DNA from: Takifugu bimaculatus
Lineage: Eukaryota > Chordata > Actinopteri > Tetraodontiformes > Tetraodontidae
Assembly (NCBI GenBank): GCA_004026145.2
Contig: CP034995.1
Coordinates: 9,692,887-9,756,886, forward strand
Length of the DNA stretch: 64,000 nt
Direction: 5' to 3'
The notes under the pieces are model-generated. The model saw only the letters and a program-made list of their open reading frames with translations, was not told the origin of the DNA and searched no databases. The translations under genes and the position numbers were made by a program. Positions 23,560 through 34,879 of this stretch are shown one piece after another; position 1 is the first letter of the stretch, and the number at the start of each line of letters is the position of its first letter.

Positions 23560-23604
23560 GACGGAAGGATGCTCGCCGACTGCGAAGCAGATCTTTGTCC
23601 TGGG

Positions 23605-23626
23605 ATTGGAAACCTAATCGACCAAT
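23605..23626 (-). promoter_or_regulatory. two CCAAT (NF-Y type) boxes upstream of tusc3
   Basis: GACCAATCA at 23,620-23,628 (plus strand) matches the NF-Y consensus. A second CCAAT on the minus strand (TTCCAATCC) overlaps 23,605-23,609. They lie 46-67 bp upstream of the tusc3 start codon in opposite orientations. No TATA box is seen, so a TATA-less promoter with transcription starting close to the ATG is likely. Confidence 0.5.
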
Positions 23627-23652
23627 CAACGGCGAGAGATTTCAAAGGCAAG

Positions 23653-23671
23653 TGCTTCTGGGACTTGTAGT
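23653..23671 (-). promoter_or_regulatory. ZNF143/THAP11 (SBS-type) promoter motif of tusc3
   Basis: Read on the minus strand this is ACTACAAGTCCCAGAAGCA, a close match to the vertebrate promoter motif ACTACAATTCCCAGAATGC bound by ZNF143 and THAP11. It is about 100 bp upstream of the tusc3 start codon and oriented with the gene, where this motif usually occurs in housekeeping promoters. Confidence 0.6.
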
Positions 23672-25828
23672 TTTCACAATTAACTGAGCGAAATAATTGC
23701 GCGTCTCGTTTTATGTCAGAAGTAGGAGAGTTGTTTTATAGGAGCTGTAAATGTCATTGACTGACATTCATCAATAAGCTATTTATGATATAGCATGGGC
23801 AAAAAATGTGGTTGAAACAAATACCCTATGGCAACACGGTGTCTTTAAAAAACAAAACGAACAATAGCCTAAAAATAAATTCCATAACGCGAAATTGTAT
23901 ACTGGTGACTGTGTTATTGTTATATAGCACGTACAATTATAAAAAAAAAAACATACAGTCTAATCTAATACAAACTATGTTTGTCTTTTAAGTATTGTGA
24001 ATTCACTTTAAACTACTGTAATTTTTGTTTGTTTTTCTTTTGCCTGCCTTTTTTTAAAATACATATTCATCAGTTCTCAAAACTGTCCATGGAAATTTAT
24101 AAGCATCACACATTTGATTGTTGGAATGAGAGGAGAGGCAAAATGATGGCAGTACGTTGTGGGCTAATATGCTGATGTGCCATAACAAAGGCTGGGAAGG
24201 GAAGAGATCCCTTCAGTAATGGAATGGGTGTGTTTGTTAATGGCCTGTTAATAGACTTGTAAGTGGTGTGTGCAAGGTCTAATGACCTTCTCTATCTCTC
24301 CCATGTCGTGACAGCAGTCTAGTGAAAAAAAAAGCACAAGAGAAAACCCCTAAATATTAAAATCTTTATTTCTAATGTTGCTGAATACTGAATTTATGTG
24401 GTATCATTCTGAATGGATTTACATGTTGGGAGGTGTTGTTACAAACCAGCAGGTGTTGTTACATGCATAATCGTAGCACTGTAGCAGTCAAAGAACAGAA
24501 TTGACGGGTTGATGTGTTGATTTTTTTTTTGAATTCATGGTAATTACATGTAAAACTACAACATATTTCAGAACTGATCATTTTAGGAGGAACCATTCGC
24601 CATTATCACAATTCCTGCATGAAAGGAAACGGTAAAAGGCTGCAAAGCTGAGGCAGTCAGCTGCATTCTTCATCTGATTTAAGAGAAAACAGCTATAATT
24701 CCTCCAACCATTTTGTCATTTTGTCATCTAATCAGGTGTTTTAATCCCTCAAAATGAAATGTGAGTTTAAATCACATCCCTTCATTTTCATTAACTATGG
24801 ATATATAGTTTCTGATTAACAGCGGCAAAAAAGTAATGCCTCCATCATGCCAGAGGCAGCTGTAAATCTGCTGGTCATGTCCAGGACTTTGCAAGTCGCT
24901 GTCAAACTTTGTGTTGTATGGCAGTGTTTAGAGAGCCTCTCCCACAGGCTTTTCCCCGACTCTTTCTGCAGCCAGCGAAGAAAAACAGCTGCACTTTTGC
25001 ATTTGAGAGGAGAAATAAAAGCCTCTATCAGATCGCAGGACTGCAGTCTTACAAGAGGAAAAGAGCTGAGAGAGAATGAGGTAAACAGAGGAGCCTGGTG
25101 ATGTTATTTTTCCCGCGTCCAACACACAGCTGTACTGTGGAAGAGCAAGGATTTCAGGTAAAATTGCTCCCCATCATGATGCCATGCATTCTTATCAAGG
25201 CAGAAGGGAAAGTCTATACGGAAGCAACGCTGTTTAAAACAACAAAAATGTGCCAAACTTTCTTCTCTCATATAGATTCCTATCAGTTTTGAAAAGAAAA
25301 TAACATGCGCACAAATGAATGAGCTGCATATGTGGCGAGAAAGGAGTGCATTAACCTCCACCGATTTTTAAGTATGATGGAGAGCAACTGTGTATTTTTT
25401 TAATGTGAGAGAAAGCGAGAAACAGACTTGATGGGGGAGGGAGGGATAATTTCCAACAGGCATTGACCTGCTGACCACATCCGATAGCATTTTCCCTATA
25501 AAAAAATAACAGGTCTGGGGGAAAAAAATGATTAATTGCCCAACAGCAAAGTTTTGCAGGAGAAAGAGAAACGGCACGGCAGAGTGGAGGGGTGGGTGTG
25601 GGGGGTGGTGGGGTGGTGGGTTTGACTGACTGACTGAAGGTGGAAAATTACCAAAGAGTGCAAATGAAAGAGGCTGAGAGCACAAGAAGAGTGAAAGAGG
25701 GAGAGAGAGGGGGCAGCGAAGGTGCTGGAGTGCAGGCAATGTGACAACGTGACAACAAGGAGATGTTGGGGAAAGAAGCGAGTTGGCCAGATAGAGGAGG
25801 AGGAGCATAGAGAACGAGCATCGGTCTC

Positions 25829-25868
25829 ATTAATGGGCTATTCCTCAAATTAATGGGCTATTCCTTGA
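25829..25868. repeat. 20-bp tandem duplication
   Basis: Two adjacent 20-bp units share 17 identical leading bases (ATTAATGGGCTATTCCT). Variant ATTCCTT and ATTCCCTC words follow to about 25,910. Confidence 0.85.
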
Positions 25869-26363
25869 TTCCCTCAAATATTCCTTCTACATCCATGATT
25901 CCCTCCTCTCCTTGTTCTGTGCATATGTGTGTGTGTTCTCAGGCACAGATGTGTGAAAGCATGGGATCCCTCTCATTGGCAAACCTATTAAACTGAACAC
26001 AAACATTTCGCACTTGAAGCGTCGAGAACGTCACAATGGTGCAAAGTTGAAAGGACTTGAAATGATCCTTGAAATTGAGGCGCCGACACGGAGGCAGGAA
26101 CCTCCGAGCAGCTGAGTGTGTTGCCATTTTTGGATGTGTAATGGATAGGGGGACGGGCAGATGGGAGGAGGGATAGACTCCGTGACATTTCTAACGTCTA
26201 TTGAGCTGCCAGGTTCAGTCCCGCGATTGTTCGGAACTTAACAGGACATTATAGAGCACTCCACTGTGGCCCGTGTCTTCTATTTTGCTTCCCTTCTTCT
26301 CGTTGCTTCTCCCTCTCTTTTATCCATCACCACTTGTCTCTTCCACTTTCCTCTCTTTGGGCA

Positions 26364-26395
26364 GCAAGCCTCCTCCTCCTCCTCCTCCTCCTCCC
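26364..26395. repeat. (TCC)n trinucleotide run
   Basis: A CCTCCTCCTCC run of about 30 bp sits within a pyrimidine-rich block upstream of sgcz. Confidence 0.9.
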
Positions 26396-26519
26396 ATCTC
26401 TCTCCTTTCCTCTCCACTGCTTGTCTCCTCATTCAAAAACGTGTGACAGTTAATAAAAAGCCCCAGTGGTCGGCAGGCGGCGACACCTTAGTATGCAGGA
26501 GAGGGATGAGGGTGATGTG

Positions 26520-26542
26520 AGAAAGAAAGAAAGAAAGAAGGA

Positions 26543-26634
<92 letters not shown>

Positions 26635-26642
26635 AAAAGAAA
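26520..26642. repeat. (GAAA)n tetranucleotide array
   Basis: About 120 bp of GAAA repeats with one AAGG variant near 26,538. It is a pure polypurine strand, about 1.1 kb upstream of the sgcz start codon, and it translates to Lys/Glu or Phe/Leu/Ser repeats that are not genes. Confidence 0.98.
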
Positions 26643-26999
26643 GGCTTGATCTATTTCCACTTGTCCATTACAGTGTGAATTCTGTACTTCTTGTTCTCTA
26701 ACAAAAAAGAGATAGAGGAAAAAGAGCTCGAGAGGGTGAGAGAAAAAGACCGAGAGGAAGAGGCAGAGAGAGGAAAGAGAGAGTTGAAGTATCAAGTGAG
26801 TTTCTGCAAGTCGTCCAACAGCTCCTGAATTTAAATCTTTGTCTTGTCCTCAGTGACAAAGCAGCAATTTCGACCCATCTACTTGATTAGAACAAGCCTC
26901 CCCTCTCTTCAACTCTCTCCTCATCTCCTCTTCTCCTCTTCTCCTCTTCTCCTCTCCCTCACCAACACAAACGGTGCGGTGCGTCAGTCATCGGGATAA

Positions 27000-27780
27000 T
27001 ATACAGCATAAACCCAGTTCTCATTCTCTCCCCGCGCACCAACTCTCCCCGCCGCCCGTATCTCTCTCTCTCTCCCTCACTCCCTCTATCTTTACCCTTC
27101 TCTCTCCATTTTCCTTTCTCTCTCTGCCTCTCTCCTTTTATTTCGGAGCTCATATCTCTGGCGGTTTGCCGCATGGAAGTCGACCAGGCTCGGAAGAGAG
27201 TCTCTGTGATCCGGACCCCTTCTTTCCAGACACCTCACCACCGCTGCTGGATATGACGGCATTTATCTGCTGACTGACTGAAAGGAGAGTCTTCATCCCG
27301 GCTTCCCGTTCCTGCAGCGGGGGCCAAAATATATTCCGTACTCAGATGTAACTAAAAAAATAATACGCACCGGAACGAGGAGTGCGCAAAAGCCGCCGCT
27401 TTAAACATTACGCGCGGCTAATTTCATCGCGTCTGTCATTATTTATTCCCCCCATCCCCAGCGCGGACGAACCTAGAACCGGAGGTGGTGGGGGGGCGGG
27501 GGACTTCCACGGTATGGAGTCCCGATTTTACCCAGAGACCCACTGGGAGGAATGAGAGTGAGAAACCCGTCGGTGTGCTGGAATATTAATAAGCCGCTCC
27601 TGAGAATAAACCGGGGATGTTGCAGCAGACTTCGGGACTCTAGAGAGCGTTCCAACTTTTTTTTTTCCCGGGGCTTCTCCTATTTTAATCACTTTACCCT
27701 CACTCTGCTCTTCTTCGTCGTCGTCCGTCTGAGTTCGATTTCCGTGACTGTTTCGCCGAACTTCACTTGACTTCTCCGCC
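27000..27780 (+). promoter_or_regulatory. probable sgcz promoter / 5' leader, CpG-rich
   Basis: The region immediately upstream of the sgcz ATG changes from a CT-rich block (to about 27,150) to CpG-rich DNA (about 27,300-27,550, for example GCGCAAAAGCCGCCG and TTACGCGCGGC). CpG richness continues past the exon to about 28,110. No TATA box or exact start site can be fixed. If this is the leader, it contains upstream ATGs: a 99-codon frame at 26,974-27,273 and a 72-codon frame at 27,552-27,770 that stops 10 nt before the sgcz ATG. Confidence 0.5.
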
Positions 27781-27819
27781 ATGGACCGGTCCACGTCTTT
27801 GGATATTGAAGCGCTCAAG
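27781..27819 (+). CDS. sgcz: sgcz coding exon 1 (zeta-sarcoglycan N-terminus, 13 codons)
   Basis: The exon has ATG in a strong Kozak context (CTCCGCCATGG), then MDRSTSLDIEALK, then the donor AAG|GTAGGA in phase 0. Eleven of the 13 residues match the N-terminus of mammalian zeta-sarcoglycan as I recall it, and the boundary falls where the human protein continues with MTREQY. Zeta-sarcoglycan is a type II membrane glycoprotein related to gamma- and delta-sarcoglycan, and it joins the sarcoglycan complex of dystrophin-associated proteins in muscle. This exon encodes only the cytoplasmic tip. The membrane anchor and extracellular domain are in later exons that I could not find by 64,000. The call rests on a short peptide plus position: SGCZ is the divergent neighbour of TUSC3 in human. 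Confidence 0.88.
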
Positions 27820-28991
27820 GTAGGAGGCTCGCAGCGCGCACTTGCTCCGGCGGCTGCGGTGGATGGATGGACGGATGCCCGGGTGGTCTGAGGCGTGACT
27901 GGGTGTGATGGGTGGCTGGCTGGATGTGCGCAATGTTGTCAAAAAGCAGAGTTGCGCTGTTATCTCGGGTGACAAGTGGAACGACTGGGTGGCCGCTGCG
28001 GCTGGAGGTTTTTCGGACGCCAGAGGTGCTGATGGGGAGGTTGTCACTATTGTCACTGCTCTAGGTTCAACACCACCCAGGAGCGCGTCGCTCCTGCTGT
28101 TTGCTTCTCTCACTCAAACACTCGTCCGTGTTCTTTTTATGCTGGTCAGGGAATTAAGAGAGGAAGAGATGAGGGAGCGTGTCAGGACTCGGTGCGTGGA
28201 GTGAATTATAATTCCCTTTTTTTTCTAGACCTGGGTTGTTGACAGGAGCCGCTGTGGGCGTCACTGGGACACTGGATAGACGGGACGGGGGTCATTTATT
28301 GGCGCACAGGGTCAGGGTCAGGGACGGTAATAGAAGGGTTGTGGACCTGGGTAATGAGAGGCTGATCAGACTTCTCTGCCAGAAGAGTCTGTTTGAAAGT
28401 GTCTGAAGAACTCTCAACTGCCAACACAATATGTACTCCATTCCACTCCAGGTCCTGTCTGTTGAATTGTGAGGACAGTTTATATGACATATTTTTTTAA
28501 GAATTTCCCTCAACTAAATCGCTGCCTCATAGAATTGTGAGACAAGTAACCACCAAATTCTTCAAATGTCATGTCAGCGAGGATGAGCTCCTGACGTGGA
28601 TTACTAATCCACGTCATTAGTAATAGTCTCCTTCTCTAAAGATCTAATCACTCACAATTTATCACCATGATATGAATCATCACGATCCCCTGCAGAAGTT
28701 TTTCTGCTTACGCATCTCTGAAACAGAGCGGAACTTGGACTGCAGCCGCTTTTGTGCGGCTTTCACTCCAGCAGTGAGATCCCTGAGACTCTGCGCTAGT
28801 AAAGTTTATAAAATGAGTGTGCACGGAGCTGCCAGTCCTGCAGGCGTGATATTCGCCTGCTGCCACTTTGCATCTGAAAATTTAGAACTTGAGTTTGGAA
28901 ATCCCCCGTTTGCATTTCCTATTTAATCTGATAGCAGCAAGTGGCTAAATCAGCAGATTAGCAACATTCCGTTAGTGAGTGTGTGGTGTGT

Positions 28992-28992
<1 letters not shown>

Positions 28993-29077
<85 letters not shown>
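28993..29077. repeat. (GT)n followed by a 49-nt G homopolymer
   Basis: A GT array (about 28,993-29,028) runs directly into 49 consecutive G residues (29,029-29,077). Such a long G run is rare, could form G-quadruplexes, and may be of uncertain length in the assembly. Confidence 0.95.
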
Positions 29078-29235
29078 CGTTGGGTGTTGACATTTCGAGT
29101 AGCATTAGCTCTGATCACATTTCTGGGAAGGTTACCTCAATGCACTGCACTAAATTGGCATTGACTCAGCTGGCTAGTGGCATCCTGATTTTTTTTTTTT
29201 AAAAAAAGACCTCAACATCCCAAGCCTCTTTACGT

Positions 29236-29261
29236 CCCCCCCCCCCCCCCCCCCCCCCCCC
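29236..29261. repeat. 26-nt C homopolymer
   Basis: Twenty-six consecutive C residues lie 159 bp downstream of the G49 tract. A T10A7-type run at about 29,191-29,207 lies between them. Confidence 0.95.
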
Positions 29262-29949
29262 AAGATATACAAATGGTGTCATTTCTATCTCTTCTGATGT
29301 AGTAAGGTATGTACTATTTACATATATGGCATTCCAAGTCCAGGATATTCAGATGGAATAAAGCAGTTTGGTTTTGACATTTCCACCTCAATATGAAGTT
29401 CCTGTCCAGCTTTTCTGTTTCTGGCCCTTTTGAATTCATTTCAAATGTTTCCAGTAACGCGTTGTACACACGTATTCGTCCATCCTTGGCGGTTATGTGC
29501 AGGGAGGATAGGGTTTTGGTCGGGGACATTAAGCTGACACCCACGCATGTGCACACGCTTGAGCACTGCCTGAACGCGTCTACGGCCCCACAGTGCAGAG
29601 ATACCACACAGGTCTGTTTTAGCGAGTGTGCTGGCACATCTGCACACCCAGCTCCTGCCATACCTTTACAGTAAAGCTTAAAGTTTATTAAAATCAATAC
29701 TCTTTCCTCTCAAGTACCAGAAACTGAGCCTCTCTAACTTTGGATTAGACCGACTTTATTGTCCACCCCGGGAGAACTTTCTCATCAGCCTCTCAAATAC
29801 ATTATAGCCAAAGCAATCCAATCTTAAAAGAAGACGATATATTTACGTGCCACTCGCCGTGAGTCGCGAAGAGGGAACGCAGGAAACGAGCGAGCAAAGA
29901 CAGCACTGGGAAGTTGGAAAGCCACTGCACTATATCAAATAATCAAGCA

Positions 29950-29951
<2 letters not shown>

Positions 29952-30023
<72 letters not shown>
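29952..30023. repeat. (GT)36 microsatellite
   Basis: This is a perfect 72-bp GT array in sgcz intron 1. Confidence 0.98.
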
Positions 30024-30024
<1 letters not shown>

Positions 30025-30429
30025 CCCGCTGCTTGTAAATCAGTGCAGGTTTCAATATCAATGGAGCAGTTTTAAGTGCTATTGATCTTTAGTAATGGCT
30101 TCGACATAAATTGTATGCACTGTATTTGCATCGTATCATAAAGGTAGCCAGCTTTTGACCCTCCAGATCAGAGTTCGTCAGCTAAGAGAGATGGAAATAA
30201 GTGTTTAAAAAAGTAGGGGGCAGTTTCAGACCTCCGTATCAATCCAAATTTAGAGAAAGGAGATCACTTAAGAAACTAACACATGCCAATTTGCAGGTTT
30301 TGACTTGTCTGAGAACAGGAATTTGACTGATAATTAGGCATTTTACAGATAACACCTCGCAAATCAATCATTTTACTTCAGTAGCATCATCTGTATCCAT
30401 CTTTCCCTCCCCCTCCTTGCTGCCTCCAT

Positions 30430-30800
30430 GCAGGTCATTCCCGTAATAAACTGGTCCAGATTTCTGCTGCTGGCATCATTATCACCCCCCACCCCCCCAC
30501 TACATCAACGGCATCCTTCAACAGCTCCTGGTTCAATTCAGAATGAATTACAACATTCTCGTTCATGCATTTATGAGCCCCGACCCTCCAAACCTGTCAG
30601 ATCCTCTTCATATCTCCAGCCTGTACCCTCAGATCCTCCTCCTCCATCTACCCCTAAGCTCCCATCTCAGCACCATGGGGAGTAGAGCATTCAGCTGCTC
30701 TGCTCCCCGGCTCTAGAACTCTCTCCCACCTGACCTCCATGAGGCTGAATCACTCTTAATCCTTATCTTAATCTTTCACACTCAAAACCCACAACCTAAC
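30430..30800 (+). mobile_element. decayed LINE ORF2 3'-end fragment (L2/CR1-like)
   Basis: The sequence preserves the order of a typical fish LINE reverse-transcriptase C-terminal region. First comes a CAACAGCTCCTGGTTCAATT segment (degraded form of the LQQLHWLPVQFR-type motif), then TACAACATTCTCGTTCATGC. Next is CAGCCTGTACCCTCAGATCC with CTCCTCCATC, then CACCATGGGGAGTAGAGC and TTCAGCTGCTCTGCTCCCCG, then TCTCCCACCTGACCTCC. Frameshifts and deletions break it (for example a C-rich run at 30,485-30,500), so it is a dead fragment. The clade is inferred from motif memory. Confidence 0.65.
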
Positions 30801-32054
30801 AAACTGCCTCCATTGTAACTAGTTTTAGTTTTAAATGGAACCCACAAGAATTTCCAATGATGGTTACTAATTTTTCAAAATGGCTCTGGTTGTGGGTTAT
30901 AAATATCAGTAATAAATAACGTTTATTATAAAAAACCCACCGCAGTCTCGTGTTCTATATTTCTTTCCAGCTCTGTCCTTGGAGAAACAGGAGGGGTGGT
31001 TCACGTGCTCTTAGGGGCATTTCAACATTAACTGGCCAGGGTTTGGGGTACATTACTCAGGCATTTAAGCCAGCCAGGGCCAAGACTGGCCCGTGCGGCC
31101 CTCAGGCAAGTGCAGTTCTTCATCTTTGTGTCTGCAGGCATCAGTTGGATCATTTACAGCGCGATAAAATTGGGAAAAAGCGTTGCAACACCCAGCGCGA
31201 ACAGGCGACTTAATACGCTGCAACGTGGAAGCTTCGATTCTTATGGTTAAATTTGGATGTTACCACATACAGATGAGTTTTGAGGTGGGGAGGTTGTTGG
31301 TGAATCATTGCTTGCGGTTCTGTGTGGGAGTTGCACCTACCGAGCACCTCACCATTTGCTGGGAATTTGTTGATTTGCTGTAGGAATTAGAGGAGTTTAA
31401 GAAAATTCCTTCTTTTTCTTTCTCCTTTTATTGGCTAAGCTTACACCAGCACAATTAGTAAACAGATGGTAATCACAAAAAGCAGCAAACATAGTGCATT
31501 TGTTCTTGAAATAAAGGTACGACATAAACGAGACCTCATCAAAGAGAAGTAATGCTCGTAAATGAGGACATGACTGATAGAATCTGGGGCTGGTGATACT
31601 GTACACAAAACTCTAAATATCTTTCCTTATTTTTTAAGTTTACTTGTGACCGGGAATGTGTTGTGCCCTAGAATCATGCACCAGATGCTGGCAATATTAA
31701 AAAATAAAATCATATAGCGGCAGCCAGGTGTTCCACAGAGCAGCAGATGGGGTACAACAAAAAGAGACATGTATGGACCATGAACCTATACACCATATAT
31801 TATAATGAACAATGTTAGGTTAACAAGATTTGGCCGGGATCAGAATTAACGCTACACATTAGTGCGATTAATGAGGTAACTGTATTTAATTTTACGTTAT
31901 ACCGACAGTCATCTGGAATTGCAAAAAGAAAAAAAACAACCTGAGAATACATCCATAAAGAATTTCATACATCAGTTATAGAAGCAACATCCTTGGAATC
32001 GTCATTATATGGAGGGTGTTTCAAACCCACAGGGATGAAATTATCGATAGCGAG

Positions 32055-32056
<2 letters not shown>

Positions 32057-32109
<53 letters not shown>
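32057..32109. repeat. (GT)n microsatellite
   Basis: This is a perfect GT array of about 53 bp. A CA array of similar size follows 157 bp further on, making an inverted pair. Confidence 0.98.
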
Positions 32110-32110
<1 letters not shown>

Positions 32111-32263
32111 ATTGCTGATCCATGGCGGCAGGCAACAGAAGGCACAATGGACTGCAGAGGAGTTTTGTAAGTGGAGAGAAAACACGACGGTGTTGAACCT
32201 GGCCCCAGGGAGGCTCCCGGGTTCACATAGCTGTGGAGTTGTGATAATTAGTCTCCTCTTGTA

Positions 32264-32265
<2 letters not shown>

Positions 32266-32333
<68 letters not shown>
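32266..32333. repeat. (CA)34 microsatellite
   Basis: This is a perfect CA array of about 68 bp, complementary to the GT array at 32,057-32,109. Confidence 0.98.
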
Positions 32334-32336
<3 letters not shown>

Positions 32337-34879
32337 CTAATAATGGATGATAGTTACAGGGATAAAAGTGCATGGATCCATTAACATATAGCACTCTAAG
32401 TGCACAGATTTCTATAGAGACAGAGATGAACACTTTGCCTTTAGCATATTTAGTGTGCATCGTGGCGGGAAACATACACACCCATACACACAGTCATTCC
32501 TAATGGTGACTGATGTCCCACATCGCTACCTGCCATCTGACTTCTCCTCCAGAAGCCTCTGGGGTGTGTGACTGCGTTCATGTCTGTCTCAATCTAAGTG
32601 TGAGTGATTCTCCGCGTCACTTGACCCTGAACTGAGAGCGCGCTCTACTTTGTTCACCTCGCCTTACGATGTAGCGACATAGTCCCACCTGCGCTACGAC
32701 GCCACTGACAGCTCAACATGCAGTGGTGTGCTGCCTTCAAAGCCTCAGGATCCCGGAACCCACAACGTTTCAGTCATGATTTGTTGCTCGAAACAAGCAA
32801 GTCTTTGCATTGTTGAGATTTTATGGTTTTCATTAGAAGTGAATCAGGTTGTTTAGGACTAGCTCCCACTTGGTTTCTTCTGTGTCCATGAAGACAATAT
32901 TCTCTCTTGTGAAGAGGGTTAATTTGGTGTTTGGTTTATAATCACTCCTGTAGCTCCAAAGGTTCCAGAGTGTAGTAATGGTAATTACAATTCCATTAGT
33001 AATGGAGTTTCTGCTTGATTGTACTTGGAGAAGTATTTTGTTGAACTCAGATTCTGATTGCGTGACCCCTGAGCCACCTTGCTGGTGTATGGAAGTGTCA
33101 CCAGTTCCCTGTCCTGCGGTTGGAATAGGAGCAGTTTGAAGATTGAGCAGTTCCTATTCTTGCGAGCTAATCCTTCCTGGGAAAGTTTTAGGCATTAATT
33201 AACGTAACCGAGTCCCTATAGAACAGAGTCAATGAACACTTTGTGGGGTAAGTTTGCATTGTCTGCCATTGATGGTTTCTGTAGCCCTGGCATCAAAACG
33301 ATCGTATTAATAGCCGATGTGATTCAAGTCGGAGAAATTGAAGGCCGAGTTTACAGCACGTGGTCTGCAACTGTATGTGCTTGCATGGCAGTGAGGGGAA
33401 AAAAACAAAACTAAATCAGTCTCTGCGTTCATTAAAATGCAACTCGTATTGCTCTAATTTCTCTGCAGTGAAAGGCCACTGGAGCAGTTGCTACAGATCC
33501 TCCTTCGGCTGCCATAGTTTCTCATGACTCTGTTTTGACAGCTATGTTTTCCATAAGATGACTTTTGACTCCTCATCTTTGCCGCAATCCAGTTATTTTT
33601 CACACAGATGGCGTCTTTCACTGTATACGGATGAGCGCGGCGGCGCCCCTTTGATTGGTCATTTCCGTCGCTGTGCTCTAGGAAAATAACTGCAACAATA
33701 ATATGCACTTGAAGAGAATATGAGTTTCTCTCTGCAACTGTCTGCTGGCTGGGCTGCCTGCTGGAGCTGAATGCAATATGGCTCTAATAAACTTTGTTTT
33801 GATAGCATGGCATGGTGACGATATACGGTCACGGCAGAGCGGGCACGCAAACTTTTGATGTACGGTGCCATCTAAATACCCGAACCACATGCGGCGCTGC
33901 AGCCGAGGAAATGTGAGTGAATAAAAAACGCGAGGCTAAAATACAAGCTGTCACTGTACTCACAGGGGAAGCGTCCCTCAACAACAGGATGTCTGCTTCC
34001 CTCGGTCTTTGTAAGACACCTTTGAATTGGCGGCAGAACTTTTAACAGACGTCTGGAGGTGCAGCCAGACGTAGGTTTAAGCTTCAGTAGCTGAAGGCAC
34101 AGCGGAGATAAATGCAGCCGGGAGCACGGCCGCACAAGATGGGGATGTCGGTGAAACGTGGCCCCCAACCAAAAATGGCAAAACCTCCAACAGTCTAACA
34201 AGCAGATGAGTCAGGGATCCAGAAAATCCCCCACATCCTGTAATTTAAGGCACCAAAGTTTGTGCCAAATGCTGGGCAAGTATATAGACTGAGGCAGTGG
34301 ATAAAGCTCTGGGTGCTGTGAATATGTTTAAGAATTATAGCCGATAAATCCGGTTGTTAAAAAGCCCTCCGCAAAAGCCGGTAGATCACACAAGTTGGAT
34401 AGAATCAACAGCGCAAACAAAGCTTCATATCATCTGCCGGGATCAATATCGCTTAACAACATAACAGGGAGGAAACAGTAACCCTCCCGATTGACGGGCG
34501 GGTTATTTTTAATCATCATCACAATTTGAATGAAGAATAGAATAAGTTAGTTTAAGATGAGAGAAAAATGACTCGAATCTTCAATAGATAAAAACATTGT
34601 TCAGCCACTGACGCGCTGCATAAAACACTCTTAATCCTGGAAAATTCTTACACGCTGAATGCAAACAGAAACACTTTTTTATACCGTAGCTATATTATAA
34701 TTACAGTAAAAAGGTTCACCTTGAAGTATTATTATTATGTTGCAGATCTATATTATAGCTTTAGCTTCAATTTCATCATATAGCTGCTTGAAATGAATGT
34801 CAGGACTGGAAAAGGATAGTTTTGAAAAACAGACCTTCAAGTCTTTGAACATCAATGACGTGAAACTGATCACAGGAGG

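Larger units (their letters stand above)
23560..26999. other. tusc3-sgcz divergent intergenic region
   Basis: This is the non-coding stretch between the two head-to-head genes. The tusc3 side carries the promoter motifs listed separately. An A/T-rich part follows (23,760-24,840). From about 25,350 the composition alternates between purine-rich (25,540-25,810; 26,510-26,790) and pyrimidine-rich (26,270-26,430; 26,880-27,150) on the plus strand. It also contains a 20-bp tandem duplication at 25,829 and the (GAAA)n array at 26,520. No gene was seen. Confidence 0.8.

Noticed and set aside
25368..25808. 146-codon minus-strand frame rich in Ser, Pro and Leu
   Set aside because: It is a translation of GA/CT-rich low-complexity DNA.
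26433..26795. Phe/Leu/Ser and Lys/Glu repeat proteins
   Set aside because: They are produced by the (GAAA)n microsatellite.
30640..30700. CTCAGCACCATGGGGAGTAG as a possible RE1/NRSF silencer site
   Set aside because: It is part of the decayed LINE coding fragment and only half matches the RE1 consensus.
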